Assembly (NCBI RefSeq): GCF_020907405.1
Contig: NZ_JAJJOE010000011.1
Location: 124,001 to 188,000, forward strand
Direction of reading: 5' to 3'
DNA length: 64,000 nt
Source: Arthrobacter sp. zg-Y769
Lineage (GTDB): Bacteria; Actinomycetota; Actinomycetes; Actinomycetales; Micrococcaceae
The notes under the pieces were generated by a model, which worked only from the letters and a program-made list of their open reading frames with translations, was not told where the DNA came from and did not search any database. The position numbers and the translations under genes are program-made. Below are positions 46,423 to 54,380 of this stretch, in pieces (the first letter of the stretch is position 1; each line of letters opens with the position of its first letter).

Positions 46423-47358
46423 GTGGAGCCCGTACCCCTCGGACCGCCCGAGAAACCCGGAACGCTGGTTTTCCTGCCGGGAACCGGCCGGTCCAGCCCG
46501 CAGTTCGCGGACCGGATCCGGGAGCAGGTAGCCGAGGTACCGGGATTATCCGATTACCGGGTCCTGGCGGTTGACTGGGCGGCCGCCGCACCCGATGAGG
46601 TCAGCTTCGTCCCGGCCCTGCCCCCGCGGTACGTCGCCGACGATCCGCCGGGCGTGTCCGACGCGGCCCTCGCGCTGGCGCTTTTCGGCATGGACCTGGG
46701 GGCGGCGGATCCGCTGAAACGGGCCGCCGTCGCCGGTGCTCCGCCCGCTAGGCCGGACGCCGCCTTCCTGGGCGAAACGCTGCAGGACCTGGTCCTGGGA
46801 GTGCTCACGGACGCGGGAATCCGGCACCGGATCCGATTGACCGACGCCGCCGGCGGCTTCTTCGGCAAGATCGCTTTCTACCTGCGCCACGGTCCGGCAG
46901 CCCGTGCCCGCATCGCAGACACCCTGCGCAGCACGGACCAGGACGCTCCCGTGGTGCTGTTCGGCCACAGTCTCGGCTCCGTGGCGGCCGTTGACCTGCT
47001 CAGCTCCCCCGAAGCCCGGGGCATTCGAGCGGATCTCCTGGTGACCGTGGGCTCTTCCGCTCCGTGGTTTTATCTCCTCGACGCACTGGCCTATCTGGGA
47101 CCGGCCCGCGGCGGGACGGGCCCGGCAGTTCCCTGGCTGAACTTCTGGGACGAGCGTGACCTGCTTTCCTTCTGTGCGGAGCGTGTTTTTGCCGGCCGGG
47201 AAGTGAATGTGACCGACACTGAGGTGGACTCCGGCAAACCGTTTCCCGAATCCCACACCGCCTATTTTTCCGATCCAAGGGTGTATCGGCTGCTGTGGGA
47301 GCATCTGCGGGAGGCACGCGCAGGGAAACCCGGCTCTGGCAACGGACCCGGAATCTAG
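46423..47358 (+). CDS. alpha/beta-hydrolase-like protein, unknown function
   Basis: A 311-residue protein with a lipase-like nucleophile elbow VVLFGHSLGSVAAVDLL, an opening LVFLPGTGRSSPQFADRI suggesting the first strand and oxyanion region, and a likely catalytic histidine in ESHTAYFSDPRVY. No close family can be named. There is no signal peptide. GTG 46423 has GAAGGAGG upstream. It ends 15 bp before ku on the same strand, so the two might be cotranscribed, although ku has its own promoter-like hexamer. Confidence 0.65.
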   Translation: MEPVPLGPPEKPGTLVFLPGTGRSSPQFADRIREQVAEVPGLSDYRVLAVDWAAAAPDEVSFVPALPPRYVADDPPGVSDAALALALFGMDLGAADPLKRAAVAGAPPARPDAAFLGETLQDLVLGVLTDAGIRHRIRLTDAAGGFFGKIAFYLRHGPAARARIADTLRSTDQDAPVVLFGHSLGSVAAVDLLSSPEARGIRADLLVTVGSSAPWFYLLDALAYLGPARGGTGPAVPWLNFWDERDLLSFCAERVFAGREVNVTDTEVDSGKPFPESHTAYFSDPRVYRLLWEHLREARAGKPGSGNGPGI

Positions 47359-47373
47359 TGTTCACTGGACTAC

Positions 47374-48294
47374 ATGAGAGCGATCTGGAAAGGCGCCATT
47401 GCGTTTGGGCTGGTCAACGTACCGGTCAAGGTCTATGCCGCCACCGAGGACCATGACGTCAGCCTGCACCAGGTGCACGGCAAAGACGGCGGGCGCATCC
47501 GCTACCAGCGCCGCTGCGAGATCTGCGGCGAGGTGGTGGAATACAAGGACATTGCCAAGGCGTACGACGACGGTGAACAGACCGTGGTCCTCACCGACGA
47601 GGATCTGGCTTCCCTTCCCGTGGAGAAAAGCCGGGAAATCGACGTCGTGGAATTCGTGCCCAGCGAGCAGGTGGACCCCATCCTCTTTGACCGCACCTAT
47701 TACCTGGAACCGGACTCCAAGTCGACCAAGTCCTACGTCCTGCTGCGCCGCACCCTGGAAGACACCGACCGCACGGCTATCGTGCAGTTCTCGCTCCGGC
47801 AGAAGAGCCGACTGGGTGCCCTGCGCGTGCGCGGCGACGTGCTGACCCTGCAGACCCTGCTGTGGGAGGACGAGGTCCGCGAGGCAAGCTTCCCCTCGCT
47901 GGATGAAAAGGTGCGGATTTCCGCCAAGGAGCTGGAAATGTCCTCGGCCCTCGTGGATTCCTTCAGCGGGGACTTCGATCCTTCCGAATTCACCGACGAC
48001 TACCAGGAACAACTCAAAACCCTCATCGACGCGAAGCTGGAACAGGGGGATTCGCTCGACACGGAGGAAACCTTCGGTTCAGAATCCGAAGAGGACGAGG
48101 GCGGCAAGGTCCTGGACCTCATGGAGGCCCTGCGGCGCAGCGTAGAGAAGAACCGCGGCAAAAAGGGTGCATCCGACACCAAGGGCACCAAGGGCACCAA
48201 GGATGACGACGGCGCAGAGAAGGCGTCCGCCAAGTCCAAATCGGCGGACTCAAAGAGCACAAAGAGCACGGCTAAAACCCGGAAAGGCGCCTGA
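47374..48294 (+). CDS. ku: Ku, non-homologous end joining
   Basis: A 306-residue bacterial Ku, which forms a homodimeric ring on broken DNA ends and recruits LigD. It begins MRAIWKGAIAFGLVNVPVKVY, the invariant opening, and contains RCEICGEVVEYKDIAKAY and the LTLQTLLWEDEVREASFPSL block. The C-terminal 55 residues are a Lys/Ser/Thr/Ala-rich tail (SAKSKSADSKSTKSTAK), the basic extension that helps DNA threading and end bridging in actinobacterial Ku. There is no Shine-Dalgarno; TAGTGT lies 12 nt before the ATG, so the leader is very short. Confidence 0.97.
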   Translation: MRAIWKGAIAFGLVNVPVKVYAATEDHDVSLHQVHGKDGGRIRYQRRCEICGEVVEYKDIAKAYDDGEQTVVLTDEDLASLPVEKSREIDVVEFVPSEQVDPILFDRTYYLEPDSKSTKSYVLLRRTLEDTDRTAIVQFSLRQKSRLGALRVRGDVLTLQTLLWEDEVREASFPSLDEKVRISAKELEMSSALVDSFSGDFDPSEFTDDYQEQLKTLIDAKLEQGDSLDTEETFGSESEEDEGGKVLDLMEALRRSVEKNRGKKGASDTKGTKGTKDDDGAEKASAKSKSADSKSTKSTAKTRKGA

Positions 48295-48299
48295 ACACT

Positions 48300-48611
48300 A
48301 TGGCATCTCGCAATTTTTTCACCGACCGGTTGGGCCGGCAGACCGTTTTCCTGGTACCGAACGGCCCGCTCATCGGCTGGGGCGTGTTTGGGGTGGCATC
48401 CATGATGGCGCTGACGCCCCGCAACGCCGGACTGCTGAAGACCCTCAGCAAAGGCTGCCTGATTCTCTGGGCCCTTGGGAAAACGTTCAGGGGGGAAAGC
48501 GGTTTCCGCCGCAGCATTGGTGCCGCTACCCTGCTGCGGCAGGTTGCCGGCGGAGAGGATCCGGGTGCTGAGGCAGGCACGTCGAAGCCAGCCGGCAGCC
48601 GCCGGCGGTAG
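48300..48611 (+). CDS. small hypothetical protein downstream of ku
   Basis: A 103-residue product with a hydrophobic stretch (PLIGWGVFGVASMMALTPR; GLLKTLSKGCLILWALGKTF) and a basic, Gly/Ala-rich C-terminus (TSKPAGSRRR). It probably associates with the membrane. I recognise no family. It starts 5 nt after the ku stop, so cotranscription is likely, but a role in end joining is not implied by sequence. Confidence 0.6.
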   Translation: MASRNFFTDRLGRQTVFLVPNGPLIGWGVFGVASMMALTPRNAGLLKTLSKGCLILWALGKTFRGESGFRRSIGAATLLRQVAGGEDPGAEAGTSKPAGSRRR

Positions 48612-48654
48612 CCGGGCCGGCTGTCTCCGCGCCGGCCGGCCCTAAGCCTGACCG

Positions 48655-48894
48655 CTATTGGCGGTACCCCTCGACTTCGCCGACCGGCCGCTCCTGCGCC
48701 TCGTCCGGGTCCTGCCCGGCGTCGGCCTTGGCGCGCCGCTGGCGGAGGAGGTCCCAGTGCTGGTCGATCTGTTCCTCGATGCGGCGCAGCTCTGCGGCAT
48801 GCTTTTCCGGGTCAGGACCGGGATCCTCCTCGCGGAGGGCCTGCTCCTGCGCTACGAGTTCCTGGATCCGGTGCTGGATTTCCTGTGCGTCCAT
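48655..48894 (-). CDS. DUF2630 family protein
   Basis: A 79-residue acidic helical protein (MDAQEIQHRIQELVAQEQALREE; EIDQHWDLLRQRRAKADAG-like core) matching the actinobacterial DUF2630 family of unknown function. The sequence suggests one helical hairpin. TAGCGT lies exactly 6 nt before the ATG, with no Shine-Dalgarno at normal spacing, indicating a leaderless mRNA. Confidence 0.85.
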   Translation of the reverse strand: MDAQEIQHRIQELVAQEQALREEDPGPDPEKHAAELRRIEEQIDQHWDLLRQRRAKADAGQDPDEAQERPVGEVEGYRQ

Positions 48895-48900
48895 GTCCCT

Positions 48901-48906
48901 ACGCTA
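48901..48906 (-). promoter_or_regulatory. -10 hexamer of probable leaderless DUF2630 promoter
   Basis: TAGCGT (TANNNT) ends 6 nt before the ATG at 48894. Confidence 0.45.
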
Positions 48907-48940
48907 ATCAAGGCGGACGGCGGATTCCAGCACCGGCAGG

Positions 48941-49504
48941 CTAGCCCTTCCGGGCGTTGAAGAAGTCCTTCAAATCCGCGTTGCTCTCGATCGGCTGACG
49001 GTATTCATCCGAGAGCACGCGCAGGACGGCTTCTTCATATTCGTCATTGGTGGAGGCCAGCGCCTCACGGGCAAAACGGACCCGGAAGTTGTTCGCGAAG
49101 GCGTCAGCGGCGGTCTGTGCCACGCAGTTGTGGGTGGCGACGCCGGCCAGGACCAGGGTCTCGACATTCCAGTTACGCAGCCGCAGCAGGACGTCCGTGC
49201 CTACAAAGGCGCTGTCGCGGGTCTTCACCAGGCGCGGCAGGTCCTCATAATCCAGGCCCGGAATGAAGTCGGCCTGGTCGCTGCCGCTGAAGATGAAGCC
49301 CTGGTCGTCGTCCAGCATGCTCAGGGTCCAGGTGGACTTATCCCGCTCGTGTTCGGTGCAGACCATCAGCACCGGAACACCGGCTGCCTTGGCCAAACCG
49401 ATGAGCTCGTTGGTTTTTTCCACCAACCGTTCCTGATGCTTCTGCAGAGCGGGGCTTTCGAAATAGGCGTTCTGCATGTCAATGACCATCAGTGCGGCGG
49501 ACAA
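48941..49504 (-). CDS. isochorismatase family cysteine hydrolase
   Basis: A 187-residue cysteine hydrolase of the isochorismatase/nicotinamidase fold. The triad is Asp9 in LMVIDMQNAYF, Lys in RLVKTRDSAF and the nucleophilic Cys in GVATHNCVAQTAADA. The substrate is unknown: nicotinamide, N-carbamoyl compounds and others are possible, and no siderophore genes are nearby to support isochorismate. It starts at TTG 49504, where AAAGGAACC provides a good Shine-Dalgarno and no better in-frame start exists. Confidence 0.9.
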   Translation of the reverse strand: MSAALMVIDMQNAYFESPALQKHQERLVEKTNELIGLAKAAGVPVLMVCTEHERDKSTWTLSMLDDDQGFIFSGSDQADFIPGLDYEDLPRLVKTRDSAFVGTDVLLRLRNWNVETLVLAGVATHNCVAQTAADAFANNFRVRFAREALASTNDEYEEAVLRVLSDEYRQPIESNADLKDFFNARKG

Positions 49505-49629
49505 TCCAGGTTCCTTTCAGCGAAACCGCCCGGTGCGGGCGTGTCGATAAACCTAGTCTGCCAGCACTCCGCCGCCGCAGGCCAAACCGCGCATTCCGGC
49601 TGCCGCACCCGCCGATGGCCCTGGAGTTC

Positions 49630-50130
49630 CTAGTTGGGAATTGACCCTTCGCCGGGATTCGGGTTGCTGCGGTACGAGCTGGGTTCGCTCTCACGGCCCA
49701 GGAAGATACCCAGCAGGATCATCACCACGGCCAGGACCGCGTGGAGCCAGTTGTCCGCGGTGTTGAAAGGGACGAAGTTGGCATCTGAATCCAGCGGGAT
49801 AAGCAGCCCGTAAATGAAGAGCAGGGCGTAAAGAATGCCTCCACCCAGTAAAAAGAGTTTCGCCGACGAATGCCTCCGCGCCAGGGCAAGCCCGGCGAAT
49901 CCCAGCAGCATGTGGACTACGTTGTGCAGCACCGAGACCTGGAAAATGCCCAGAAGCGCGGCTTCCGAGGCGTAACCCGCGAAGTAAAGCTGGCTGTAGC
50001 TTGCCGTAATCCCGGGAATGAAACCCAGGACCCCTAGGAGCAGGAAAATAATCCCGAAGGCTAATGCGGCTTTTTGCGCACTGGTCCGGCGTGCGGAAAG
50101 GCCGCCGGAACTGTAGCTGGGGTATGCCAT
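49630..50130 (-). CDS. DUF4383 membrane protein
   Basis: A 166-residue membrane protein with four hydrophobic segments: ALAFGIIFLLLGVLGFIPG, FQVSVLHNVVHMLLGFAGLAL, LFLLGGGILYALLFIYGLL and WLHAVLAVVMILLGIFLG. The HNVVHMLLGFAGL stretch is the DUF4383 hallmark. The tail EPSSYRSNPNPGEGSIPN is polar. The function is unknown. The start is ATG 50130 with AGGAGTC immediately upstream; the longer frame extends antisense over the SDR remnant. Confidence 0.88.
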   Translation of the reverse strand: MAYPSYSSGGLSARRTSAQKAALAFGIIFLLLGVLGFIPGITASYSQLYFAGYASEAALLGIFQVSVLHNVVHMLLGFAGLALARRHSSAKLFLLGGGILYALLFIYGLLIPLDSDANFVPFNTADNWLHAVLAVVMILLGIFLGRESEPSSYRSNPNPGEGSIPN

Positions 50131-50253
50131 GATGACTCCTCTGCTCCGCAGCACCGGAGGACCGGACCGGGAGGATTCGGTGATCAGGACTTTAAACTGT
50201 TGCACAATTGGGGCAAGGTGGGAAGCATACTGACTTTCGACGAGGGGGTACCA

Positions 50254-50394
50254 ATGGTGTTTGCGCCGAAAACGGCAATAGTCACGGGATCGGATTCCGG
50301 CACCGGCGCTTCCCGGGCCGTCGACGGCGGCATGCTCCACCTGGGACCGCAGGGCGGCTCCCACATCACTTCGTCAGTTTGGCGGGAAGGATAA
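50254..50394 (+). pseudogene. internally deleted SDR gene remnant
   Basis: This 46-codon frame keeps the start of an SDR (PKTAIVTGSDSGTGAS, normally TGSDSGIGxA) fused directly to the end of one (AVDGGMLHLGPQGGSHITS then VWREG). About 200-250 central codons, including the active-site Tyr and Lys, are missing. The ATG still has GAGGGGG upstream, and the last codons supply the AAGGA site for the next gene, which starts 2 nt later. It reads as a single clean in-frame deletion rather than gradual decay. Confidence 0.75.
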
Positions 50395-50395
50395 C

Positions 50396-51880
50396 TTGAA
50401 ATCTCTATGGCTCGACACCGCGCCCGTTATACCCACTGATCCCTACGATCCCGGTGCGTCCTACGACACCGTGGTGGTCGGCGCCGGGCTTACCGGCCTG
50501 ACGACTGCGGCCCTGCTGGCACGCAGCGGACAGCGCGTGGCCGTCCTGGAAGCGCGCACGGTAGGCGCCGTTTCCACCGGCAACACCACTGCCAAGGTCT
50601 CCCTGCTGCAGGGGACGCAGCTGTCCAGCATCACATCGCACCACAACGCGGAGATTGCCCGCCAGTATGTGGAAGCCAACCGGCAGGGACAAAGCTGGCT
50701 GCTGCGCTTCTGCGATGAAAACAGCATTGGCTACGAGGTTCGGGATGCCTATACCTACGCCACCACCGAGCAGGGGCTAAAGAGCCTGCGGAAAGAACAC
50801 GACGCGGCCCAGGCGGCCGGACTCGACGTCGAGTTCACCACGGAAACCGAACTGCCCTTTGAAACCACGGGGGCACTGCGGCTTCGCGACCAGGCACAGA
50901 TCCAGCCGATGAACGTGCTCGCAGGCCTGGCCAAGGACTTCCGCTCCCACGGCGGCAGCCTGATCGAAGGCGTCCGGGTCACCGGAGCCCGCCATGAGGA
51001 CGGCACCGGCATCAAAGTCGGAACCAGCCAGGGCGAAGTGACTGCCCGGCACCTGGTGCTGGCCACCGGCATCCCGATCCTTGACCGCGGCGGCTATTTC
51101 ACCGTCCTGAAGCCCGAGCGTTCCTACGCCGTCGCCCTGCCGGTTACGGGAACGGTGCCGCAGGGGATGTACCTTTCGGTGGAGTCACCCACCCGCTCGC
51201 TGCGGACCGCCGAGGCGGACGGCATCTCCTACCTGCTCGCCGGGGGCAACGGACACACGGTGGGCCGGAAAAAACACACCCAGGAACTGGTTGATGACCT
51301 GGTGGGCTGGACGGCGGAACACTTCGCGGTGGGCAGCGCTGCAAGTTTTGCCTGGTCGGCGCAGGACTATTCACCGGCGCGAAGCCTGCCCTACGTGGGG
51401 CAGCTGCCGCTGATGGGTTCGAACATCTACGCGGCGACCGGTTACAACAAGTGGGGAATGACCAATGCCGTTGCGGCTTCCCTGGCCCTGAGCGCGGAGA
51501 TTCTCGGTGGAGAGAATCCGTGGGCCCGCGAGCTGTACAAGCCCCGGGTGGCTCCGCTGGACGCCGCGTCCACCCTGCGGGACAACGCCGAGGTTGGACT
51601 CTCGATGCTCACCGGCTGGGCCGCCGGACTGGTCAGCAGCACGGACACGGTCCCGCCGGAGGGGCAGGGCGTGGTGTCCCGGGAAAACGGCAAGCCGGTG
51701 GGTAGCTGCACCGTGGCCGGCAAGACCAGCCGGGTGTCGGCCGTGTGCCCGCACCTCAAGGGGGTCTTGAACTGGAACGACGCTGAACAGTCCTGGGACT
51801 GCCCGCTGCACGGCTCCCGTTTCACCGCAAAGGGGACACTGCTCGAAGGTCCCGCGGTAAAGAACCTCGATCCCGCCTGA
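50396..51880 (+). CDS. FAD-dependent oxidoreductase with C-terminal Rieske domain
   Basis: A 494-residue protein: an N-terminal FAD-binding DAO-type oxidoreductase (DTVVVGAGLTGLTTAALLARSG, residues about 24-45) and a C-terminal Rieske [2Fe-2S] domain with ligands C451, H453, C469 and H472 in VCPHLKGVLNW and WDCPLHGSRF. The same fusion is common in bacteria; electrons are presumably passed between flavin and cluster, but the substrate is unknown. Start TTG 50396 follows GGGAAGGATAAC. It sits directly after the SDR remnant, so its usual partner may have been lost. Confidence 0.92.
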   Translation: MKSLWLDTAPVIPTDPYDPGASYDTVVVGAGLTGLTTAALLARSGQRVAVLEARTVGAVSTGNTTAKVSLLQGTQLSSITSHHNAEIARQYVEANRQGQSWLLRFCDENSIGYEVRDAYTYATTEQGLKSLRKEHDAAQAAGLDVEFTTETELPFETTGALRLRDQAQIQPMNVLAGLAKDFRSHGGSLIEGVRVTGARHEDGTGIKVGTSQGEVTARHLVLATGIPILDRGGYFTVLKPERSYAVALPVTGTVPQGMYLSVESPTRSLRTAEADGISYLLAGGNGHTVGRKKHTQELVDDLVGWTAEHFAVGSAASFAWSAQDYSPARSLPYVGQLPLMGSNIYAATGYNKWGMTNAVAASLALSAEILGGENPWARELYKPRVAPLDAASTLRDNAEVGLSMLTGWAAGLVSSTDTVPPEGQGVVSRENGKPVGSCTVAGKTSRVSAVCPHLKGVLNWNDAEQSWDCPLHGSRFTAKGTLLEGPAVKNLDPA

Positions 51881-51901
51881 TAGCGGGAACCGGTTAAACC
51901 G

Positions 51902-51935
51902 GAACTGCGGATGCCCTGCAGGGCATCCGCAGTTC
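51902..51935. terminator. bidirectional terminator
   Basis: GAACTGCGGATGCCC and GGGCATCCGCAGTTC pair perfectly over 15 bp around TGCA. It lies between the convergent oxidoreductase and SRPBCC genes, with modest T/A-rich flanks. Confidence 0.88.
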
Positions 51936-51955
51936 TTCGTTTGTCTGCCGGGTGG

Positions 51956-52546
51956 TTAGAGGCCGGCCCGGGGTCCGCCGGATTCCGGATCGTCCATTGC
52001 CGGATCCACGTCGGGGGCCGCTGCCAGCCGGGACGTGTCGGTTGACGTCGGTCCTGCCGGAGCTTCGCCGGCTGTTCCGGTCGCCGCGTTGCCCGGGGCA
52101 TCCACGTTCCCCCGCCATGAGCCCGTTTCGGACCCGCGGCTTTCAATGAACTCCTTGAACCGCACCAGGTCCGACTTCACCTGCCGGTCATCGGCACCAA
52201 CAACGGCGCCCAGCTTCTCGACAAGGTTTTGGGGATCCCAGTCCAGCTGGACGGTCACCCGGGTCTCGGCGTCGCCCAGGCGGTGGAAGGTCACGACGCC
52301 GGCATGGGACTTTCCGTCCGTGCTCTTCCAGGCGACCCGTTCATCCGGATGCTGTTCGGTGATTTCGGTGTCGAACTCCCGCTCGACTCCGGCCACCTTG
52401 GTCACCCAGTGGGTGGTGGTGTCCGAAAGCTGGGTGATGGAGAGAACCCCGCCCATGAAGTGCGGGAAGGACTCGAACTGGGTCCACTGGTTGTAGGCCG
52501 TGGTGACCGGTACTGCTACGTTAATTGACTCTTCTACGGTGGTCAT
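51956..52546 (-). CDS. SRPBCC family protein with disordered tail
   Basis: A 196-residue protein. Residues 1-145 form a cyclase/dehydrase-type START domain (ESINVAVPVTTAYNQWTQFESF; VKSDLVRFKEFIESRG), similar to stress-associated actinobacterial proteins. Residues 146-196 are Gly/Pro/Ala/Thr-rich and probably disordered. Ligand unknown. ATG 52546 has CGGAGGGATCAC upstream. It is divergent from dps across 271 bp, a gap containing TAGGCT (52712) as a plausible dps -10. Confidence 0.85.
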   Translation of the reverse strand: MTTVEESINVAVPVTTAYNQWTQFESFPHFMGGVLSITQLSDTTTHWVTKVAGVEREFDTEITEQHPDERVAWKSTDGKSHAGVVTFHRLGDAETRVTVQLDWDPQNLVEKLGAVVGADDRQVKSDLVRFKEFIESRGSETGSWRGNVDAPGNAATGTAGEAPAGPTSTDTSRLAAAPDVDPAMDDPESGGPRAGL

Positions 52547-52817
52547 GTGATCCCTCCGGTAGTGCGAATCCTGCGTTTGGCCGGGCCGTTTACCACTAGC
52601 CCCGATTTCCTCACGGTACACAGGAGGACAAGGCACTTCAACTGGAAGTAAGGTTGCTTATATTAGCTTTCCCCGGTCCGGTGCATTCTGTTCCGCGCCG
52701 CGCCCCGGGGTTAGGCTGGGGAACAATCCACCCGCCGAAGCCATCCGTGCAGATGATGTCCGGACTTCTTCCGCGAGTGAATCCAGTACTCATTTTTCGT
52801 CAACATTGGAGGAAAAC

Positions 52818-53315
52818 ATGAAGGCATCTGAAGAGCTGACCACCAACCTGCAGGCCGTCCTGGTGGACATGATCGAGCTGCACCTGCAGGGCAAGCAGGC
52901 GCACTGGAACGTGGTGGGAAAGAACTTCCGGGACCTGCACCTGCAGCTTGACGAGATCATTGAGGACGCCCGCATCTTCACCGATGAACTGGCCGAGCGC
53001 ATGCGTGCCCTCCGAGCCGTTCCGGACGGCCGCAGCGTGGCGGTAGCCAACGGCACCAGCCTGCCCCCGTTCCCGGCCGGCCTGGTTGACACCCGCGACA
53101 CCGTGACCCACGTGGTCGCCATGCTGGACGCCGTCGTCAAGACCATGCGCGACGTCCACGACCAGGTGGACGAGGAAGATCCGACCACCGCCGACATCCT
53201 GCACGGCTTCATTGCCAAGCTGGAGCAGTACGCCTGGATGGTGGATGCCGAGAACATTGCCGCCACGGCCGAAGTCGTTACCCCGCAGGACAGCAATCTG
53301 GAAGCTACCCGCTAG
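52818..53315 (+). CDS. dps: Dps family DNA-protecting ferritin
   Basis: A 165-residue Dps/miniferritin that oxidises and stores iron and coats DNA under stress. The ferroxidase ligands are in QAHWNVVGKNFRDLHLQLDEIIED (His, Asp and Glu), and the four-helix bundle length is normal. The C-terminal helix contains WMVDAENIA. ATG 52818 has GGAGGA directly upstream, far better than the TTG 12 nt earlier. The leader is about 90 nt if TAGGCT at 52712 is the -10. It is followed by its own terminator. Confidence 0.95.
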   Translation: MKASEELTTNLQAVLVDMIELHLQGKQAHWNVVGKNFRDLHLQLDEIIEDARIFTDELAERMRALRAVPDGRSVAVANGTSLPPFPAGLVDTRDTVTHVVAMLDAVVKTMRDVHDQVDEEDPTTADILHGFIAKLEQYAWMVDAENIAATAEVVTPQDSNLEATR

Positions 53316-53329
53316 GACTGGGGTTACCG

Positions 53330-53365
53330 GGCCGGCGTATCCCCTTTCGACGGGGTGCGCCGGCC
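53330..53365 (+). terminator. intrinsic terminator after dps
   Basis: GGCCGGCG pairs with CGCCGGCC and CCCC with GGGG inside, with a small internal loop; T3 follows. It lies 14 bp after the stop. Confidence 0.75.
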
Positions 53366-53417
53366 TTTGTCATCAGCGCCGAGCGCCGTTTCCAACAACC
53401 GGGCCCGCAGGGGCCAG

Positions 53418-54122
53418 CTACCCGACGACGGCCTGCCGTACTTCCTCCAACAGTTCCGTCATGTGCGCCATCGCGGCGGCACCGTTTCCTGCAGCGACGG
53501 CTTCGGCCACGAGCAGGTGTCCCCGGAGGGCCGCTTCGGTCGGGTTCGCCGGCATCATGCCCTGCCGGGTGCGCCCGGTGAGCACCTCGGCCACGACCTC
53601 CTCGAGCGAGGCGAACATGTCGTTGCCGCTGGCCCGCAGCAGCAGCGTATGGAACTCGATATCGGACTGCAGAAACCCGTCCAGCTCCCCCGCCTCGCCG
53701 AGCCTCCTGAGTTCCCCGGCCAGCTCCACTAACCGGGTTCGTTCATCCGCTCCGGCGTGCCGGGCGGCGGCAGCCGCGGCTACCGGTTCCACTCCCACCC
53801 GCAGTTCGGTCAGGGTCCGGAACTGCTCGGCCCGGCCCGGACCGGCAAGCCGCCACTTGATAATCCGCGGATCGAACACGTTCCAAAGTTCCGGTGCCTG
53901 AACCACAATGCCGACCCGGCGTTTGGAGTACACCAGGTTCATGGACTCGAGGATCCGCATGCAATCACGGACCACTGTGCGGGAAACGCCGAACTCCTGC
54001 TGCAGCCCCTCAAGCGTGAGCCGATCCCCCGGGGCAAGCGCTCCGGAAGCGATGTCCTGGCCCAGGGATTCGATGATCCGGGCGTTCAGGACTGCGGCCG
54101 GAGGGCCGGCTTGTTCATTCAT
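53418..54122 (-). CDS. GntR/FadR family transcriptional regulator (FCD type)
   Basis: A 234-residue regulator. An N-terminal GntR winged helix (GDRLTLEGLQQEFGVSRTVVRDCMRILESMNLV) is followed by an FCD effector domain with metal-binding histidines (SDIEFHTLLLRASGN; HLLVAEAVAAGN). ATG 54122 was selected because GGAAAG lies 8 nt before it. It is divergent from the gluconokinase gene with 258 bp between starts, so control by gluconate or 6-phosphogluconate is the natural inference. Confidence 0.93.
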   Translation of the reverse strand: MNEQAGPPAAVLNARIIESLGQDIASGALAPGDRLTLEGLQQEFGVSRTVVRDCMRILESMNLVYSKRRVGIVVQAPELWNVFDPRIIKWRLAGPGRAEQFRTLTELRVGVEPVAAAAAARHAGADERTRLVELAGELRRLGEAGELDGFLQSDIEFHTLLLRASGNDMFASLEEVVAEVLTGRTRQGMMPANPTEAALRGHLLVAEAVAAGNGAAAMAHMTELLEEVRQAVVG

Positions 54123-54297
54123 ATCCGCAACTTTCCCGCTGGGTTCCGGGTATATTCCGCTGACTGCATATATTTGGCACCTGCCTTCGCCCCGCTTCGG
54201 CCGAGCGTCGATAGTGGTTTTCCGGCGGTCACGCACCATTTCCACTAAACCACGTCCAGACGCAAAGGACCGGGAAGAATCGTAGGCACTTCGGCTC

Positions 54298-54312
54298 TTT
54301 GATGATACCTTT
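54298..54312. promoter_or_regulatory. possible gluconate-regulator binding site
   Basis: TTTGATGATACCTTT agrees at 10 of 15 positions with the Corynebacterium GntR1/GntR2 operator as I remember it (TATGATAGTACCAAT), including TGAT and TACC. It lies 69 bp before gntK. Weak evidence. Confidence 0.3.
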
Positions 54313-54380
54313 GCCGCAGATCCCCCGGGCCGGCAAAACGGTCCGAATCCGCGCGACAAGGGCGTCCCAAGGAGATATCA

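Noticed and set aside
48614-48643. GGGCCGGC/GCCGGCCC hairpin after the ku operon as a terminator
   Set aside because: The stem is short, the pairing alternatives are GC-repeat driven and no T tract follows.
52700-52725. Possible IdeR/DtxR iron box upstream of dps (GGTTAGGCT half-site)
   Set aside because: Only about 10 of 19 positions match and the right half is absent. TTAGGCT is better read as a -10 hexamer.
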